The notes under the pieces were generated by a model. It ran no database searches, had not been told where the DNA came from, and was given only the letters and a program-made list of their open reading frames with translations. A DNA stretch of 64,000 nucleotides from Ostreococcus lucimarinus CCE9901 (taxonomy: Eukaryota; Chlorophyta; Mamiellophyceae; Mamiellales; Bathycoccaceae): assembly GCF_000092065.1 (NCBI RefSeq), contig NC_009364.1, positions 248,001 through 312,000 of the forward strand, written 5' to 3'. Numbering within the stretch: the stretch's first letter is position 1; every line of letters begins with the position of its first letter. Below, piece by piece: positions 7,693-17,909 of this stretch. A program made the translations under genes and the position numbers.

Positions 7693-9423
7693 TTAGGCCA
7701 CTGGGGCGAGCTCGACGCCCGGCTCGTCGTCGGCGTCGAGCTCGCGACCGGCGGTTTCGACGGCGAGCGAGAGCGCGGCGGCGCACGCGACGGCGGCGAC
7801 GGCGATGAAGACGACGACGGAGAGCGTCAGATGTCCGGACTCAATCAAAGTCACAGCGAATATCGGGCATGTTATTCCACCGATGCGCGCGAACCCGTTT
7901 CCGAGGCCGACACCGGTCGAACGGATCGACGTCGGATAGACTTCGCCGGCGAATATGTACAAGACGGTGAACGCCGCGAACGCGGCGCTTCTTCCACCGA
8001 AGAGCATGATGTCACGAACCGCCTTACTTATGCTCGATGAAGCCACGGGGAGCAAGAACACAGCGGTGGCAATCACGGTGAACGCCATCGAGCGCCTGCG
8101 ACCGATCTTGTCGACGATCATAATCGCGACGATCAAGCCTGGAATTTCGCCGAACGAGCTGAGAAAGATGTCGGCGTACTCGCCGTCGCTCAAATGTGGC
8201 GCACCGTGCGCTAGACACGCCAACTCTCCCCCACGCTTGGACTCGTCGTCGCGCACGTTGAGTGACGTTGTGAGAAGGACAATGCCGTAGTACAAAAACG
8301 CCACACCGAAGAAAATCACCCAAACCAAGAGAGACGTCTTCGCGTGCTTCTTGGACAGCAACGCGCGAACGCCGCTCGGAACGAACCTTTGCATCATCGT
8401 AGAAGACGACGCTCCCGACGCGCCCATGCCATACGAAGTACGATCTTCGAACTCGCCACTCGATGACGCGCGATCGTTCGGCCCCACGAGCTCGCCCTGC
8501 GGTAGAGATTTACCATTCGTCGCCGCGACGCGACGCAACGTCTCCTTCGCCTCCTCCATTCGACCGGCGTTTACCGAGTACAAGACGCTCTCCGGGACGA
8601 TAAAGATGCATGCGATCAATCCAAGCAACGGCGCCGCTGAAATCAACAGTAAAACTCGCCACGAATGCCGCGGAAGCACGATCCACGCCAGCGCGGACTC
8701 CAACATCGATCCCAGCGTCCAAAACGCCTCAATGTACGACAAGCGCGCGCCGCGATTTTCCCTCGGTAAAAACTCCATGAACAACCCGTACGCCACGGGT
8801 ACCCCACCCAAACCAACGCCCACGAGGCATCTAAAGAACAACACGCTCCCGAAGCTCCCGCCCAGCGCGCTTCCGATCCCCGCCGCGAGCGTCGTCGTCG
8901 AGCTGAACAGCAGCGCCGGCTTCCGACCGCGCGCGTCGCTCACCACTCCCCACGCCGGCGCCCCGAGAGCCATTCCCACGAACACCACGCTCGTCAGCGC
9001 GCCTTCCGCGTCGCTCGACACCCCGAATTCGCATCGCATCGCGGGTCCGATGAAACTGAGCAGCATCATCTCCATCGCGTCCGCCGCCCACGCGAAACCG
9101 ACGAAGCACAGCGCGTGGATTTGAAACTTCCCGAATCCCACGTGATCGAGCGCCTCGTTCGCGGTGTACGTTCGTCGACGCGCATCGTCGCCGTCGCCGT
9201 CGCCGTCGTCGTTCGGCGCGTCGAGGGCGACGACGACGAATTCGCCGCGCGGCGTCGCGGCGTCGAGCAGGCCGAGTCTTTGGTCGTCGGCGTCGTCATC
9301 GCGCGCGTCGTCGCGCGCGGTGGACGCCGCGCCGTCGGGCGCGCGCGGTGGACGCGGGATGTCGCCGCCGTCGTCGTCGTCGACGTCGGCGTCGACGTCG
9401 ACGTCGGGCGCGGCGGCGGACAT
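7693..9423 (-). CDS. MFS transporter, SV2/SVOP-like (plant NIAP-like)
   Basis: 576 residues. About 90 Asp-rich cytosolic residues precede NEALDHVGFGKFQIHAL and AADAMEMMLLSFIGPAM, a block typical of SVOP/SV2 and of the plant nicotinate transporter NIAP group. About 12 membrane helices follow, with the MFS loop 2-3 signature GVVSDARGRKPALL and a repeat in the second half (DKIGRRRSMAF). Family members move organic cations or anions such as nicotinate or trigonelline. The substrate here is not known. A short luminal loop carries cysteines (GGELACLAHG). The start ATG is the first in frame, and the acidic leader lacks an obvious targeting signal. Confidence 0.82.
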   Translation of the reverse strand: MSAAAPDVDVDADVDDDDGGDIPRPPRAPDGAASTARDDARDDDADDQRLGLLDAATPRGEFVVVALDAPNDDGDGDGDDARRRTYTANEALDHVGFGKFQIHALCFVGFAWAADAMEMMLLSFIGPAMRCEFGVSSDAEGALTSVVFVGMALGAPAWGVVSDARGRKPALLFSSTTTLAAGIGSALGGSFGSVLFFRCLVGVGLGGVPVAYGLFMEFLPRENRGARLSYIEAFWTLGSMLESALAWIVLPRHSWRVLLLISAAPLLGLIACIFIVPESVLYSVNAGRMEEAKETLRRVAATNGKSLPQGELVGPNDRASSSGEFEDRTSYGMGASGASSSTMMQRFVPSGVRALLSKKHAKTSLLVWVIFFGVAFLYYGIVLLTTSLNVRDDESKRGGELACLAHGAPHLSDGEYADIFLSSFGEIPGLIVAIMIVDKIGRRRSMAFTVIATAVFLLPVASSSISKAVRDIMLFGGRSAAFAAFTVLYIFAGEVYPTSIRSTGVGLGNGFARIGGITCPIFAVTLIESGHLTLSVVVFIAVAAVACAAALSLAVETAGRELDADDEPGVELAPVA

Positions 9424-9601
9424 CGCGATGTGGGGACGGCGCGCGCGTCGCGTCGAACGCGAACGCGAGCGAGCGCGGCGACGGTTTAGATGTCGGGTCG
9501 GTTCCCGATGTTACAAGAATGTGGACGCGCGAAATGCTCGCATCGCCCGCATCGCTAGGGTTTGAATGCACATCTACGACGCGCCGAGGGGCGAGAAAGA
9601 A

Positions 9602-10742
9602 TTACAGAGAAGAGACGCGCTCGTGCTGCGCCGCGTTGGCGACGTGTTGGCCGATTTGGCGCATGCACGCGTCCTCGCGGTAGAGCATGCCGCGCAACGT
9701 TTGGCCGTTGACGCGCACCGTCATGAAGTATCCCGTGTCGAAAGTGCCGTCGATGAGACCTTCGACTTTCATGCCGGTCAAATCGGCGCTTCCCGGAGGA
9801 TTGGTCGGCTTCAAGCCGTCTTGATCCATGACGTTGACGACGTCGTGCTGCAAAAAGTGCATCGGATCGTGCGCCGAAGCGTGGTGGTGATGGTGCATGT
9901 GCGACTTCGGGGCGTCGAATTGAGAGTTGACGACCACGGGCATCGAGCTCGGGTTGAACGGCATGAACAAGTCGCTCAAGTTGTGGTGGTCGTTCCCCCA
10001 CGCGTACGGGTCGCGCTCGTGGTGCGAGTGCTCGTCCGTGTGATCGACGTGATCCATGAACGCATTGTGGAACCCGTTATGCATCATCGGCGCCGAATCC
10101 TTCGCATTCGATGGCTTGCGCAACGACGTGTGATCCCCAGAGCTCGTCTTCGGAGGTCGACCGCGTCGACGTTTGGGCGCCGGGTCGCTCCCCGAGCCCG
10201 TGGCTTTCTGCTTCTTCGCGCGTCCGCCCGACGACGGCGCCTGCGGCATCCCACCCTCGGCGATCAATCGCGCCTGTTCGACGCGAGCCTTATCGATGTG
10301 TTTCTCCTTCTCTTCCCTCGTCATCGCCTTCCATCGATTACCGATCACCTTTTCGATGCCCATCTGCATCTCCGCGCGCGACAACAGCGTCGAGTCGCGC
10401 AGCACGAGTCGCATCTCGCTCGCGAACATGTTAAACGCCAACAAGTTCGGGCTCATGCTGAGCTCGCGATACGTTTTCAAATTCTACGCTCGCGACGAAA
10501 CGACGCGCGCCGTCAGTCCTCCGCGTTCGTTCCCGCGCGCGCGCGCGCGCGCCCCCCACGCGCCCCCTCCCACTTCCGGGTGTCTCCACGCGCCGCGTCC
10601 GCGTCTTATCCGCCCCCCGCGCGTCCCGCGCGTCCCGCGCGTCCCGCGCGCGCGTCCCGCGCGTCGCGCGCCCGTCCCATCGCTCGCGCGCGTCTCGCGC
10701 GTCACGCACCGTATCGCTCCCCTTCCGGCTGTACCGCGACAT
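9602..10742 (-). CDS. HMG-box plus AT-hook DNA-binding protein
   Basis: 304 residues if spliced as 10710-10742 joined to 9602-10483. The first coding ATG of the unspliced frame is at 10456. The spliced form adds MSRYSRKGSDT, in phase 0 with a GT donor at 10709-10708 and a CTGAC branch at 10512-10516. A single HMG box (LLAFNMFASEMRLVLRD ... IGNRWKAMTREEKEKHIDKA) bends DNA non-specifically in known proteins. It is followed by a canonical AT-hook (KRRRGRPPK) that binds the AT minor groove, and a His/Met-rich linker (SHMHHHHHASAHDPMHF). A conserved-looking C-terminal piece (IDGTFDTGYFMTVRVNGQ, LRGMLYRE) is of unknown fold. Likely a nuclear chromatin or transcription regulator. Confidence 0.75.
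10484..10709 (-). other. Probable first intron of the HMG-box gene
   Basis: 226 bp, GT...TAG, phase 0, with CTGAC at 10512-10516, 28 nt from the acceptor. It joins an 11-codon exon to the HMG-box exon. Confidence 0.5.
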
Positions 10743-11178
10743 CGTCGCCGGCCGTCGCCCCCCGTCGTCGTCGCGCGCGCCCGGTCGTTGCCCGTCGTCG
10801 ATCCGCGCGCGCGTCGTCGACCCTCGCGTCGTCTCGCGCGGCCGTCGATCGATCGATCGATCGCGCGCGCGTGCCCGCGTTCGCGCGTTCGCGTCTCGCG
10901 CGTCGTCGACGCCGTCGCCGTCGTCGCGCACTGCGGCCGCGTCGTCGCTTCGCGCGCTGACGCGGCGCGGTGACTGCGCGCGGTCGATCTCGACCCGGGT
11001 GTTTCGCGCGCTTGAATACGTGAATACGCGCGCGATCGCGCCGTCGTCGCGCGCGCGGGCCTAGGCTAGGTTAATTCCCGCGAGGGGGGTCGAATTTAAT
11101 CGTCGAGGCTTTTTTTTATTTTTCGGCGCCGCGCGTCGACGTCGACGTCGTCGTCGCGCGATTCGAGGGGTTTGATGG

Positions 11179-11205
11179 TGATTACGTACGTGATATACGT
11201 AATCA
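11179..11205. repeat. Perfect inverted repeat, 10-bp arms, 7-nt loop
   Basis: Arms TGATTACGTA and TACGTAATCA surround the loop CGTGATA. It stands 10 bases from a second hairpin whose loop is TCGTGAT, so the two loops share CGTGAT. Confidence 0.85.
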
Positions 11206-11215
11206 TGGGGTCGGT

Positions 11216-11244
11216 GTGTACCCCCCTCGTGATGGGGGGTACAC
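11216..11244. repeat. Perfect inverted repeat, 11-bp arms, 7-nt loop
   Basis: Arms GTGTACCCCCC and GGGGGGTACAC surround the loop TCGTGAT. The arm sequence recurs twice downstream as CGTGTACCCCC, suggesting either a repeated protein-binding site or alternative pairings. Confidence 0.85.
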
Positions 11245-11544
11245 GCGCCGGGGGCCGCGCGCGGGGCGTGTACCCCCGCGTGTACCCCCCTCTGTGGATC
11301 GTTTTTTCGAAAAAAGAAGTTTATTTCTCGCGACCCCTCGCGGCGCGGCGCGGCGGCGCGCGCGGGCCGACGCCTCCGCGCGGTCGGTCGCCGACGCGCG
11401 CGCGCTTGAATACGCGTCGCGGTTTTTTTTCACGAGCCGTCGACGCGCCGCGCGCGGCGCGATTGGCGTGCTCGCGAACGCGCGTCGATCGCGCGAGACG
11501 AACGCCGGACGTCGACGCGTCGAGCGAGCGCGTCGCGGACGGGC

Positions 11545-11991
11545 ATGGCGTCGCGCGCGCTCGCGAACCTGCTCGTCGCCGGCGGCGCCGCGCTCGCGCG
11601 CGCGGCGTCGCAGGCGTACCGCCAGGCGCTCGCGAACGCGCAGCGCACGGGCGTCGCGAGCGAGGCGGCGAACGCGGCGTCGGGCGCGCGGGGGGCGTTC
11701 GGGAGGAAGGCGATGACGGCGGAGGAGGCGCGACTCGTGCTGGGGGTCGAGGCCTCGGCGACGTACGCCGAGGTGCTCGCGCGGTACGAGCGGCTGTTCG
11801 CGAGCAACGAAAAGGGTGGGTCGTTTTACCTGCAGAGCAAGGTGTACAGGGCGCGGGAGAGCCTGGAGAGAGAGTACGACGAGGAGACGGTGCGAAGGGA
11901 GCGGGAGGCGGCGGCGGCGCGAAGGGACGGGACGCAGGGGGTCGTGGAGGACGGACGCGAGGCGGGGGGGGGGGGCGCGTCGTCGTCGTGA
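11545..11991 (+). CDS. PAM16: PAM16/TIM16 (Magmas) import-motor subunit
   Basis: 148 residues. MASRALANLLVAGGAAL, SQAYRQALANAQRTGV, MTAEEARLVLGVEA and GSFYLQSKVYRARESLE align block by block with PAM16. It is a J-like protein that lacks the HPD tripeptide and regulates PAM18 in the TIM23-associated motor on the matrix side of the mitochondrial inner membrane. The N-terminal hydrophobic segment targets or anchors it. The tail (after about residue 120) is Arg/Glu/Gly-rich and ends GGGGASSS, longer than in most species. The ATG is fixed by homology. It is tail-to-tail with NAA25, 54 bases apart. Confidence 0.93.
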   Translation: MASRALANLLVAGGAALARAASQAYRQALANAQRTGVASEAANAASGARGAFGRKAMTAEEARLVLGVEASATYAEVLARYERLFASNEKGGSFYLQSKVYRARESLEREYDEETVRREREAAAARRDGTQGVVEDGREAGGGGASSS

Positions 11992-12045
11992 ACGACGGCG
12001 GCGGCGCGCGTTTCGCGTTTCGCGTTTTAATGAAAGAGCTAGACG

Positions 12046-15000
12046 TTATAGAGGTTGAGGAGAATGGACGGTCGCGGCGATGTGGTGGCGAGCGAAACCG
12101 AGGGCGAAGGTAGCGGAGGCGCGATGACGCTCGACGACGTCTTCGAGCGCGGAGTTGAACTCGGTCGCGTCCGAGGCTTCGGCGGCGAACCACGCGAGAG
12201 CGCGGGATTTGGCGTCTTCGGCGTCCGCGATGAGGACGCCACACGCGGTCGAGCACGCGCGTCTGAACGTGTGGATTTCTGCCGATCGACTCGCGCGTTC
12301 CGCGCGCTCGCGGACGTCGCTGCCGCCGCACACGAGCGCCATAAATCGGGCGAGCGAATCGTAGGATAACGCGTGAAACGCGGCGGGGATGACGCCGCGC
12401 GCGAACATCGCGGGAGCGCTCCCGCTTTCGATCACGTTTTTCGGCCACTCACACAGTTTTGCGATGGCGTCAAATACGGTGTCCATGCGCGATTGCGACC
12501 AATCGTTGTCGACGACGACGTCGAGAAGCGCGAAGTCCACGTCTCGCGCGAGATCCGCTTGGGCGTTCGCACGCACCGGCGTACGTTTTGTCGCTCCGGT
12601 CTTGAGCTGATCCAACAGCGCGCGAATATTCGTCCAACTGACCGTCGCGTCGCAATCGACGATTTCGGTGCGCGCGCGATTTGCGATGGCGTCGAGCAAC
12701 AAGACGCGTCTTCGGAGCGAGTCGCGCGCGTCTGAAAAATACCACGCGTACGGGATTTCCGTGTTTTCATCGCCATGAGCGCTCGTTTCGATCGGATTCG
12801 ACCACCACTCCGCGCTCGACAGTGCGGGATCTTTTCCACAAGGCGCGAGCCAGGCCGGGTTGGTTTTGAAATCGTCCAAGTACGTCCACGCGTCGCTCGA
12901 TTCGTCGTCTTTGTCCCAGCGCGCGGTATCGGCGTTCGTGCGCGTCAAATCGCACACGTCCTCGGCGTACTCCATCAACCCTTCGAGCATGTTCAATCGG
13001 AACTCATCGATGTTGGGAAAATCATCCATGTCGCCCGCGAGGCGGTTGATGCCGTTGATGCCGATCATCAGATTCGCCGTCATGCCTGCGGCGATGGAGT
13101 GCGCGTCTCGAATCGTGCGGAAAAACTCCGCAAACTCGAGAACTTTCGTGTACTTTCCATTCATCGCAGCTAAAGTGGCGCTTTGTGAAACTTGCCGCTC
13201 GATTTCATGGCGTAACTGCTGTAGACGAGTGCCCAAAAATTCCTCGGTGATGCCGGGAGGCGCGCCACTCGAGCACGCGGGAAGGGCGTGATGCAACAGC
13301 GTAGACATCTGCACGTGCTTCATATCCACCAACTCCAACGTTTCGAGCGCCAGACCAGCGGCGCCTAGGAGCGTGTAGATCGCGGTCAAGCTGAACCTCA
13401 ACGACGCGTTGTATGGCGATTTCTTCAAGCCAACCTCGAGCGCCGCGGCGGCGGCGTAAAGCGCGTTGACGGCGCCGTCGTCGTCTCCATTTTCTTTGCA
13501 CGCAGCCGCTTCGCCGGCGAGTGCGCACGATGCTAAATACGGGAATACGTCTATGGCGGTTGGTTCTCGCGCGTCCGCATCGGCGAACAGATTCATATGA
13601 TCCCAGTACAAATTCATGAACCGACTCGCCGCGGCGCGGCCGCGGAGCGGCATCGACGCCGCTGGCGAATTCCTCGCGACGCCGTGCCAGGACGGACAAC
13701 ACGCGTTTAAATCGACACATATGAGCAGTGCAGACGTCACCCTCCGCAAAACCGTGATCGCGAGCTTCTTCGAAGCATCGTCTCCCGTCGTGACGCTCGG
13801 AATATGTTCCTCGCCGCGCCCTCGAAGTGTTTCGATCAGCCATTCGCGAGCACCGTCGGCGCCGCGAAGCGCCTGCGCATATCTTCGCATATCCTGCGCA
13901 CAACTGGTCCATGCCCCGAAACGTTCGTGATACGTCGCAACAGCCTCGGCGAGCGCACGATACCGCGTGTCTTCATCGCCTTCGTCTAATAACCTATACA
14001 TCAAGTCCACCTGCAAAATGTACGCCCCACGCCCGACTTCGCGTTCGCCACCCTTTTCCTCGGCGTTGGCGACGACGCTCTCGACAAACTTCGTCGCAGC
14101 GACGATATCGATGGACTTCATTTTCGGTCGAACGGTCGGAAAGTTCGATATGCGAGGAACTGATCTCCCGGATATCGACAATTTAGCATCCATCTCCTCG
14201 GCCAACGCCGCGTCGCCGCGACACAAATCCAAAATCGCGTTCATCGACATCCAATCATCCGGGGCGAGCTCGAGAACCTTTTCGTGATGCTTTCGCGCTT
14301 CCGCCATCTTCCCCGCCTTGAGGGCGTAACGCGCCCGCATGCGTTCGCGCTCGATCGGCATCGGCACGCACGTGTCTGCGAGCGCCGACTTCGTCAAATC
14401 GTACGCCTCGTCCGTTTGCCCCATCAACGCCATCGTCATCGCGTACATCGAGAACGAATCCTGATCCTTGATTTCATCCTTCCCACGAAGCTTACCAAGC
14501 ATCCCATTCGCGAGTTTCAACAGCGTTTCCGCCCCCATCCCGTTAGTTTCGCCGCTGGAAGTCGTAGTCTTCGCCTCCGCCGCCTCCGCCTCGCGTTGCG
14601 CCAACATCGACGTTATGGCTTTCAACAAATCCTTCGTATTCCCAGTCGCCTTATACATTCGCATGGCCACGCTCTGTTGTTTTCCGAATTCCCACGTCTC
14701 GCCGTAATCCGCGTACAGCGTCTGTAGCGACGTCATGTGCGTCGGATTCAGTCGCAGCGTGTGTTCGAGCAGCTTGCGCATTTCGCTCCGCCTGGACATC
14801 TCTTTAAACGTCATCAGCACCACGCGCAAGACGTCTTCGTCCACCGCGCCCTCGTCACGGATCGCGACGGCGATGTTCAATGCGTCCTGTTCGTTCGCCA
14901 TCGCATCCGCGCGCCACAGCGCGAGAGCTTTCAGCGCGCGCGCGAGTTGGAAACGCGGATGCTTTTTGAGCGTCTTGTCGAGCGACTTTAACGCCCGCGC

Positions 15001-15072
15001 GGGGTCTTCGCGGTCTAGGGCGTCGTACGCCGGGTTGAGCTCGCGCTGTGAATCTCTTGGGTTGAGCTGCAT
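12046..15072 (-). CDS. NAA25: NatB auxiliary subunit NAA25 (MDM20)
   Basis: 1008 residues, a usual length for NAA25. TPR-like helical repeats start at once (NPAYDALDREDPARALKSLDKTLKKHP, split here: KSLDKTLKKHPRFQLARALK). NAA25 is the ribosome-anchoring partner of NAA20 in NatB, which acetylates Met-Asp/Glu/Asn/Gln N-termini cotranslationally in the cytosol. The N-terminal half is the better conserved. The middle (YLQVDLMYRLLDEGDEDTRYR-like helices) fits the NARP1 domain. No targeting signal and no introns seen. The start is the first ATG, directly before the conserved repeats. Confidence 0.88.
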   Translation of the reverse strand: MQLNPRDSQRELNPAYDALDREDPARALKSLDKTLKKHPRFQLARALKALALWRADAMANEQDALNIAVAIRDEGAVDEDVLRVVLMTFKEMSRRSEMRKLLEHTLRLNPTHMTSLQTLYADYGETWEFGKQQSVAMRMYKATGNTKDLLKAITSMLAQREAEAAEAKTTTSSGETNGMGAETLLKLANGMLGKLRGKDEIKDQDSFSMYAMTMALMGQTDEAYDLTKSALADTCVPMPIERERMRARYALKAGKMAEARKHHEKVLELAPDDWMSMNAILDLCRGDAALAEEMDAKLSISGRSVPRISNFPTVRPKMKSIDIVAATKFVESVVANAEEKGGEREVGRGAYILQVDLMYRLLDEGDEDTRYRALAEAVATYHERFGAWTSCAQDMRRYAQALRGADGAREWLIETLRGRGEEHIPSVTTGDDASKKLAITVLRRVTSALLICVDLNACCPSWHGVARNSPAASMPLRGRAAASRFMNLYWDHMNLFADADAREPTAIDVFPYLASCALAGEAAACKENGDDDGAVNALYAAAAALEVGLKKSPYNASLRFSLTAIYTLLGAAGLALETLELVDMKHVQMSTLLHHALPACSSGAPPGITEEFLGTRLQQLRHEIERQVSQSATLAAMNGKYTKVLEFAEFFRTIRDAHSIAAGMTANLMIGINGINRLAGDMDDFPNIDEFRLNMLEGLMEYAEDVCDLTRTNADTARWDKDDESSDAWTYLDDFKTNPAWLAPCGKDPALSSAEWWSNPIETSAHGDENTEIPYAWYFSDARDSLRRRVLLLDAIANRARTEIVDCDATVSWTNIRALLDQLKTGATKRTPVRANAQADLARDVDFALLDVVVDNDWSQSRMDTVFDAIAKLCEWPKNVIESGSAPAMFARGVIPAAFHALSYDSLARFMALVCGGSDVRERAERASRSAEIHTFRRACSTACGVLIADAEDAKSRALAWFAAEASDATEFNSALEDVVERHRASATFALGFARHHIAATVHSPQPL

Positions 15073-15230
15073 GGCGCGCGTCGAACGTCGCGCGCGCGCG
15101 GGACGATGGACGAGCGCCGGCGTGTGCTGCGCCGGTGCTCAAGCGCGGCGGCTGCGAGGTCGGCGGATCGAAACCGCGATATCAATCACCGTAGTCGATG
15201 TCGTGTTGATTACAAGCGGGTGCGCGCGCA

Positions 15231-17069
15231 CTAATCACGTTCGCCGAACATCTCGTCGAAGCTCGACGTGAGCTTGTCTCCGATGTCCTTGAGATCGAAG
15301 CCCGAAGACGACGGCACTTTCGCTTGTCGATTTGGACGCTCGGCCAGAGTGCGCTCGACTTTATCGACGCCATAGCTCGCCAAAGTTTCTGTGGCCACCA
15401 TTCCTAAATTTTTACGCGCGGTGTCCACGTCGTCGATGTTGCCATCCTCTTCGAACTCGCGCAGCTGTGCCTCGGTGAAACCGCCCTCCTTACGCGTGCC
15501 GCTGCGAGCGACGCGGAAGAGTAACCACTTTCCGAACGCGTTCTCGTCGTTCGTTTCCGAGTCCTCGTCCGGAAGTGGGAACAACTTTTCGGCGACGGTC
15601 AACGCCGAGCTTTTACCTCGAACGAATCGCGAGCCGCGAGCGCCGAGCGCCGCCGGTCGCGAGCGGCCTTCGGTGGCCATGAGACCCTTGACCAAGCGCC
15701 AGCCGGCGCGATCGTCCAAGTCGAGCACTTCGAAACCTTCTTCTACTTCAGGTCTCTTCATCACGCGCGAAGCGATGTTATTTCTCCACGCCACGAGATC
15801 GTTACCGTTGTCCTCTAACTCTCGACGGAACTTGATCAAATCGTCGTCCTTCCGCAAGTTTGGCAGGCACATTTGCAAGAACATAACCCCGGTGCTGTAC
15901 ATGTCGAAACGATCTGGGAGGTTGAGCTGCCACAGCACGGGCGACAGAGCTAATGCTACGGGAAGCACAGGTGCCTCTGGGGTCTGTCTACTCATAATGT
16001 ACTCCTCTGGCGCCTTGAAGCGAGGGTCAAAGATGAAATCCTTTGGCGAATAGTTGACGCCAGATCGCAAATCTGCCGCGGCGCCGAGATCAATCAAACG
16101 AAACTTTCCGCTCGATTCGTCAAATAAAATATTTTCTGGCTTGACGTCGCGGTGAACGATACCGGTACCGTGCACGCGCGCGAGCGCGTCTAAGATTTGA
16201 TCCAAGATTTTACCGATGATGATGGACTTGCGTCGCGCCCCCGGCGGTAACCCTCCCGGGGCCTCGCCGTCTTTAAACATGTACGGCTCGACGTTATACG
16301 GGAAATTCTTGTCCTTCATGAGCTCAAACAGCGTACTTTTCCCTTCGTATTTCCACACCAGCCACAGCGACGGCTCGTCGTCTCCCTTCTTCACCGGCGG
16401 ACCCTCGAACGCGGAGACAAAGTCGGCGCACGCCCCCGGGCACGCTATTTGCAACCGCGAGTTCATCCAAACCTCCGCCTCTCCGTAGTCCGTCGCTCGC
16501 TTCAGCACGTACTTTTTCTGGTCGTTCACCCCCGTCGCCTCGTACACCACCCCAAACCCACCCTCTCCCAGTTTTTTCCCGAGCGCGAAATCCTCCAACG
16601 CGTACCGCTTTCGCAGCGTCCCCAACAGCGGTCGCAGCAGATAAAAGTCAACCACCCCCGGAATCACTCCCGGCGTGATCAGCCCGTACGTCGCGGCGAC
16701 CGCCAATATCGTCGCTCCCACCGGCGTGAGCAGCGGCGCGATCTCTCGTCGCAGCTCGGCGTCGAGCGTGCTTCGATATATCGCGTCCCCGCAGTTTTGC
16801 ACCGTGCACGGCAGCCCGACGCCGACGGCGACGTCGCCGAGCGCGCGATGCACCTCGCGCGCCGCGTCCGCGTGCGCGGGGTCGATCGCGCGCGTCTCCG
16901 TCGCGCGCGCGCGTCGTCGTCCGTCGCGCGCGCGCGCGCCCGCGACGCCGACCGCGACGTCGACGTCGCGACGTCGCGGACGCGTCGTCGTCGTTCGCGT
17001 CGCGCGTCGTCCCGCGTCGTCGCACCGCGCGCGCGCGAGCACCGACGGCGGTCGCGTCGGTCGCGCCAT
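15231..17069 (-). CDS. STN7: Thylakoid state-transition kinase, STN7/Stt7 type
   Basis: 612 residues from the ATG at 17069, which begins an Arg/Ala/Thr-rich chloroplast transit peptide. Cys88 and Cys93 in LPCTVQNCGDAIYRST are the lumenal redox pair of the Stt7/STN7 family. A membrane helix follows (about 110-140), then the kinase domain: GEGGFGVVYEA, VLKRA, GIVHRDVKPENILFD and LIDLGAAAD, where DLG replaces DFG as in STN7. Stt7/STN7 phosphorylates LHCII when plastoquinol activates it through cytochrome b6f, driving state transitions. The C-terminal tail (about 490-612) is acidic and Ser-rich. STN8, the paralogue, lacks this Cys pair, which supports STN7. Confidence 0.92.
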   Translation of the reverse strand: MARPTRPPSVLARARCDDAGRRATRTTTTRPRRRDVDVAVGVAGARARDGRRRARATETRAIDPAHADAAREVHRALGDVAVGVGLPCTVQNCGDAIYRSTLDAELRREIAPLLTPVGATILAVAATYGLITPGVIPGVVDFYLLRPLLGTLRKRYALEDFALGKKLGEGGFGVVYEATGVNDQKKYVLKRATDYGEAEVWMNSRLQIACPGACADFVSAFEGPPVKKGDDEPSLWLVWKYEGKSTLFELMKDKNFPYNVEPYMFKDGEAPGGLPPGARRKSIIIGKILDQILDALARVHGTGIVHRDVKPENILFDESSGKFRLIDLGAAADLRSGVNYSPKDFIFDPRFKAPEEYIMSRQTPEAPVLPVALALSPVLWQLNLPDRFDMYSTGVMFLQMCLPNLRKDDDLIKFRRELEDNGNDLVAWRNNIASRVMKRPEVEEGFEVLDLDDRAGWRLVKGLMATEGRSRPAALGARGSRFVRGKSSALTVAEKLFPLPDEDSETNDENAFGKWLLFRVARSGTRKEGGFTEAQLREFEEDGNIDDVDTARKNLGMVATETLASYGVDKVERTLAERPNRQAKVPSSSGFDLKDIGDKLTSSFDEMFGERD

Positions 17070-17253
17070 CTTCGCGTCCGCGCGCCGTCGTCGTCGTCGC
17101 GCAGTGCGGCGGCGCGACGCCGCGCGCGACGGTTTATCCGCGTCGACGCACCATCCGTCGCGTCTCACTGTTTGCCCATACGAAGGGTGCGTCGCGCCCC
17201 GCCGCGTCGCGCGCGCGCGCGGCACGCGGCGACGCGCGGCGCGACGGCGCGCG

Positions 17254-17909
17254 ATGGCGTCGTTCTGGACGCGCGTCGCGCGCGAGGCGCGAGAGAGCGC
17301 CGGTTCGGTGCGCGCGCGACGCGCGAAGGCTCGAAGACTCGAAGACTCGAAGGCGCGACCGACGCGGACGCGCGCGAGGACTGACGGCGCGACCGCGACG
17401 CGCAGATGGCGCGAATCGCGATCGTCGTCGCGGCGGTGAAGACGCACGCGATCGATCTCACGCTGTGCGTCGGACCGAGCATGATGCCGACGTTCAATCC
17501 GAGCGGGGACGTCGTGGCGGTGGAGAAGCGCGCGGCGCGGCGGCTGCGAAGCGGCGACGAACGATGCGCGCGACGAGGGGACGTCGTGCTCGCGACGTCG
17601 CCGACGAACCCGACGCAGTTGGTGTTTAAACGCGTCGTCGGCGTCGGCGGGGACGTGATCGACGTTCCGTACTCGAACGGGAGGAATTTTAGAGTGACGA
17701 CGACGCGCGTGCGAGTGCCGGTCGGGAGCGTGTGGTTGCAGGGCGATAACGCGAGAAATAGCACGGATAGTCGAGATTACGGGCCCGTGCCCGAGGATAT
17801 GATTCTCGGACGCGCGATCGTGCGCGTGTGGCCGCCGTCGGGGTTCGGATGGGTGGAAAATTCGATGGGAGACGCGCGGTTGGTTCGCGCCGGCGCGGAC
17901 GCCGCGTAG
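17254..17909 (+). CDS. IMP1: Mitochondrial inner membrane peptidase subunit 1 (S26)
   Basis: 185 residues from exons 17254-17307 and 17406-17909. Exon 1 encodes MASFWTRVAREARESAGS; the join is phase 0, with CTGAC at 17381-17385. The S26 Ser-Lys dyad is visible: CVGPSMMPTFNPSGD has the serine, and FKRVVGVGGDVI has the lysine. LQGDNARNSTDSRDYGPVP is the conserved box E. IMP1 cleaves sorting signals of inner-membrane and intermembrane-space proteins; it could instead be an IMP2-like paralogue. The second exon also begins with an ATG (17406), so a short form from that start is possible. Confidence 0.88.
17308..17405 (+). other. Intron of IMP1
   Basis: 98 bp, donor GTGCGC, CTGAC at 17381-17385, acceptor GCAG. 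Phase 0; the second exon starts exactly with ATG. Confidence 0.65.

Larger units (their letters stand above)
10743..11544. other. 802-bp divergent spacer between HMG-box gene and PAM16
   Basis: No credible gene. The left part is CG-dinucleotide-rich, with CGATCGATCG runs near 10845-10862. The middle holds two perfect hairpins (11179-11205 and 11216-11244), two further CGTGTACCCCC copies (11267-11277, 11279-11289) and the self-complementary TTTTTTCGAAAAAA at 11302-11315. It should carry both promoters and the PAM16 5' leader. Confidence 0.5.

Noticed and set aside
10484-10931. Minus-strand 166-residue Arg/Asp-rich frame
   Set aside because: It runs through the intron of the HMG gene; only its 11-codon piece at 10710-10742 is taken as exon.
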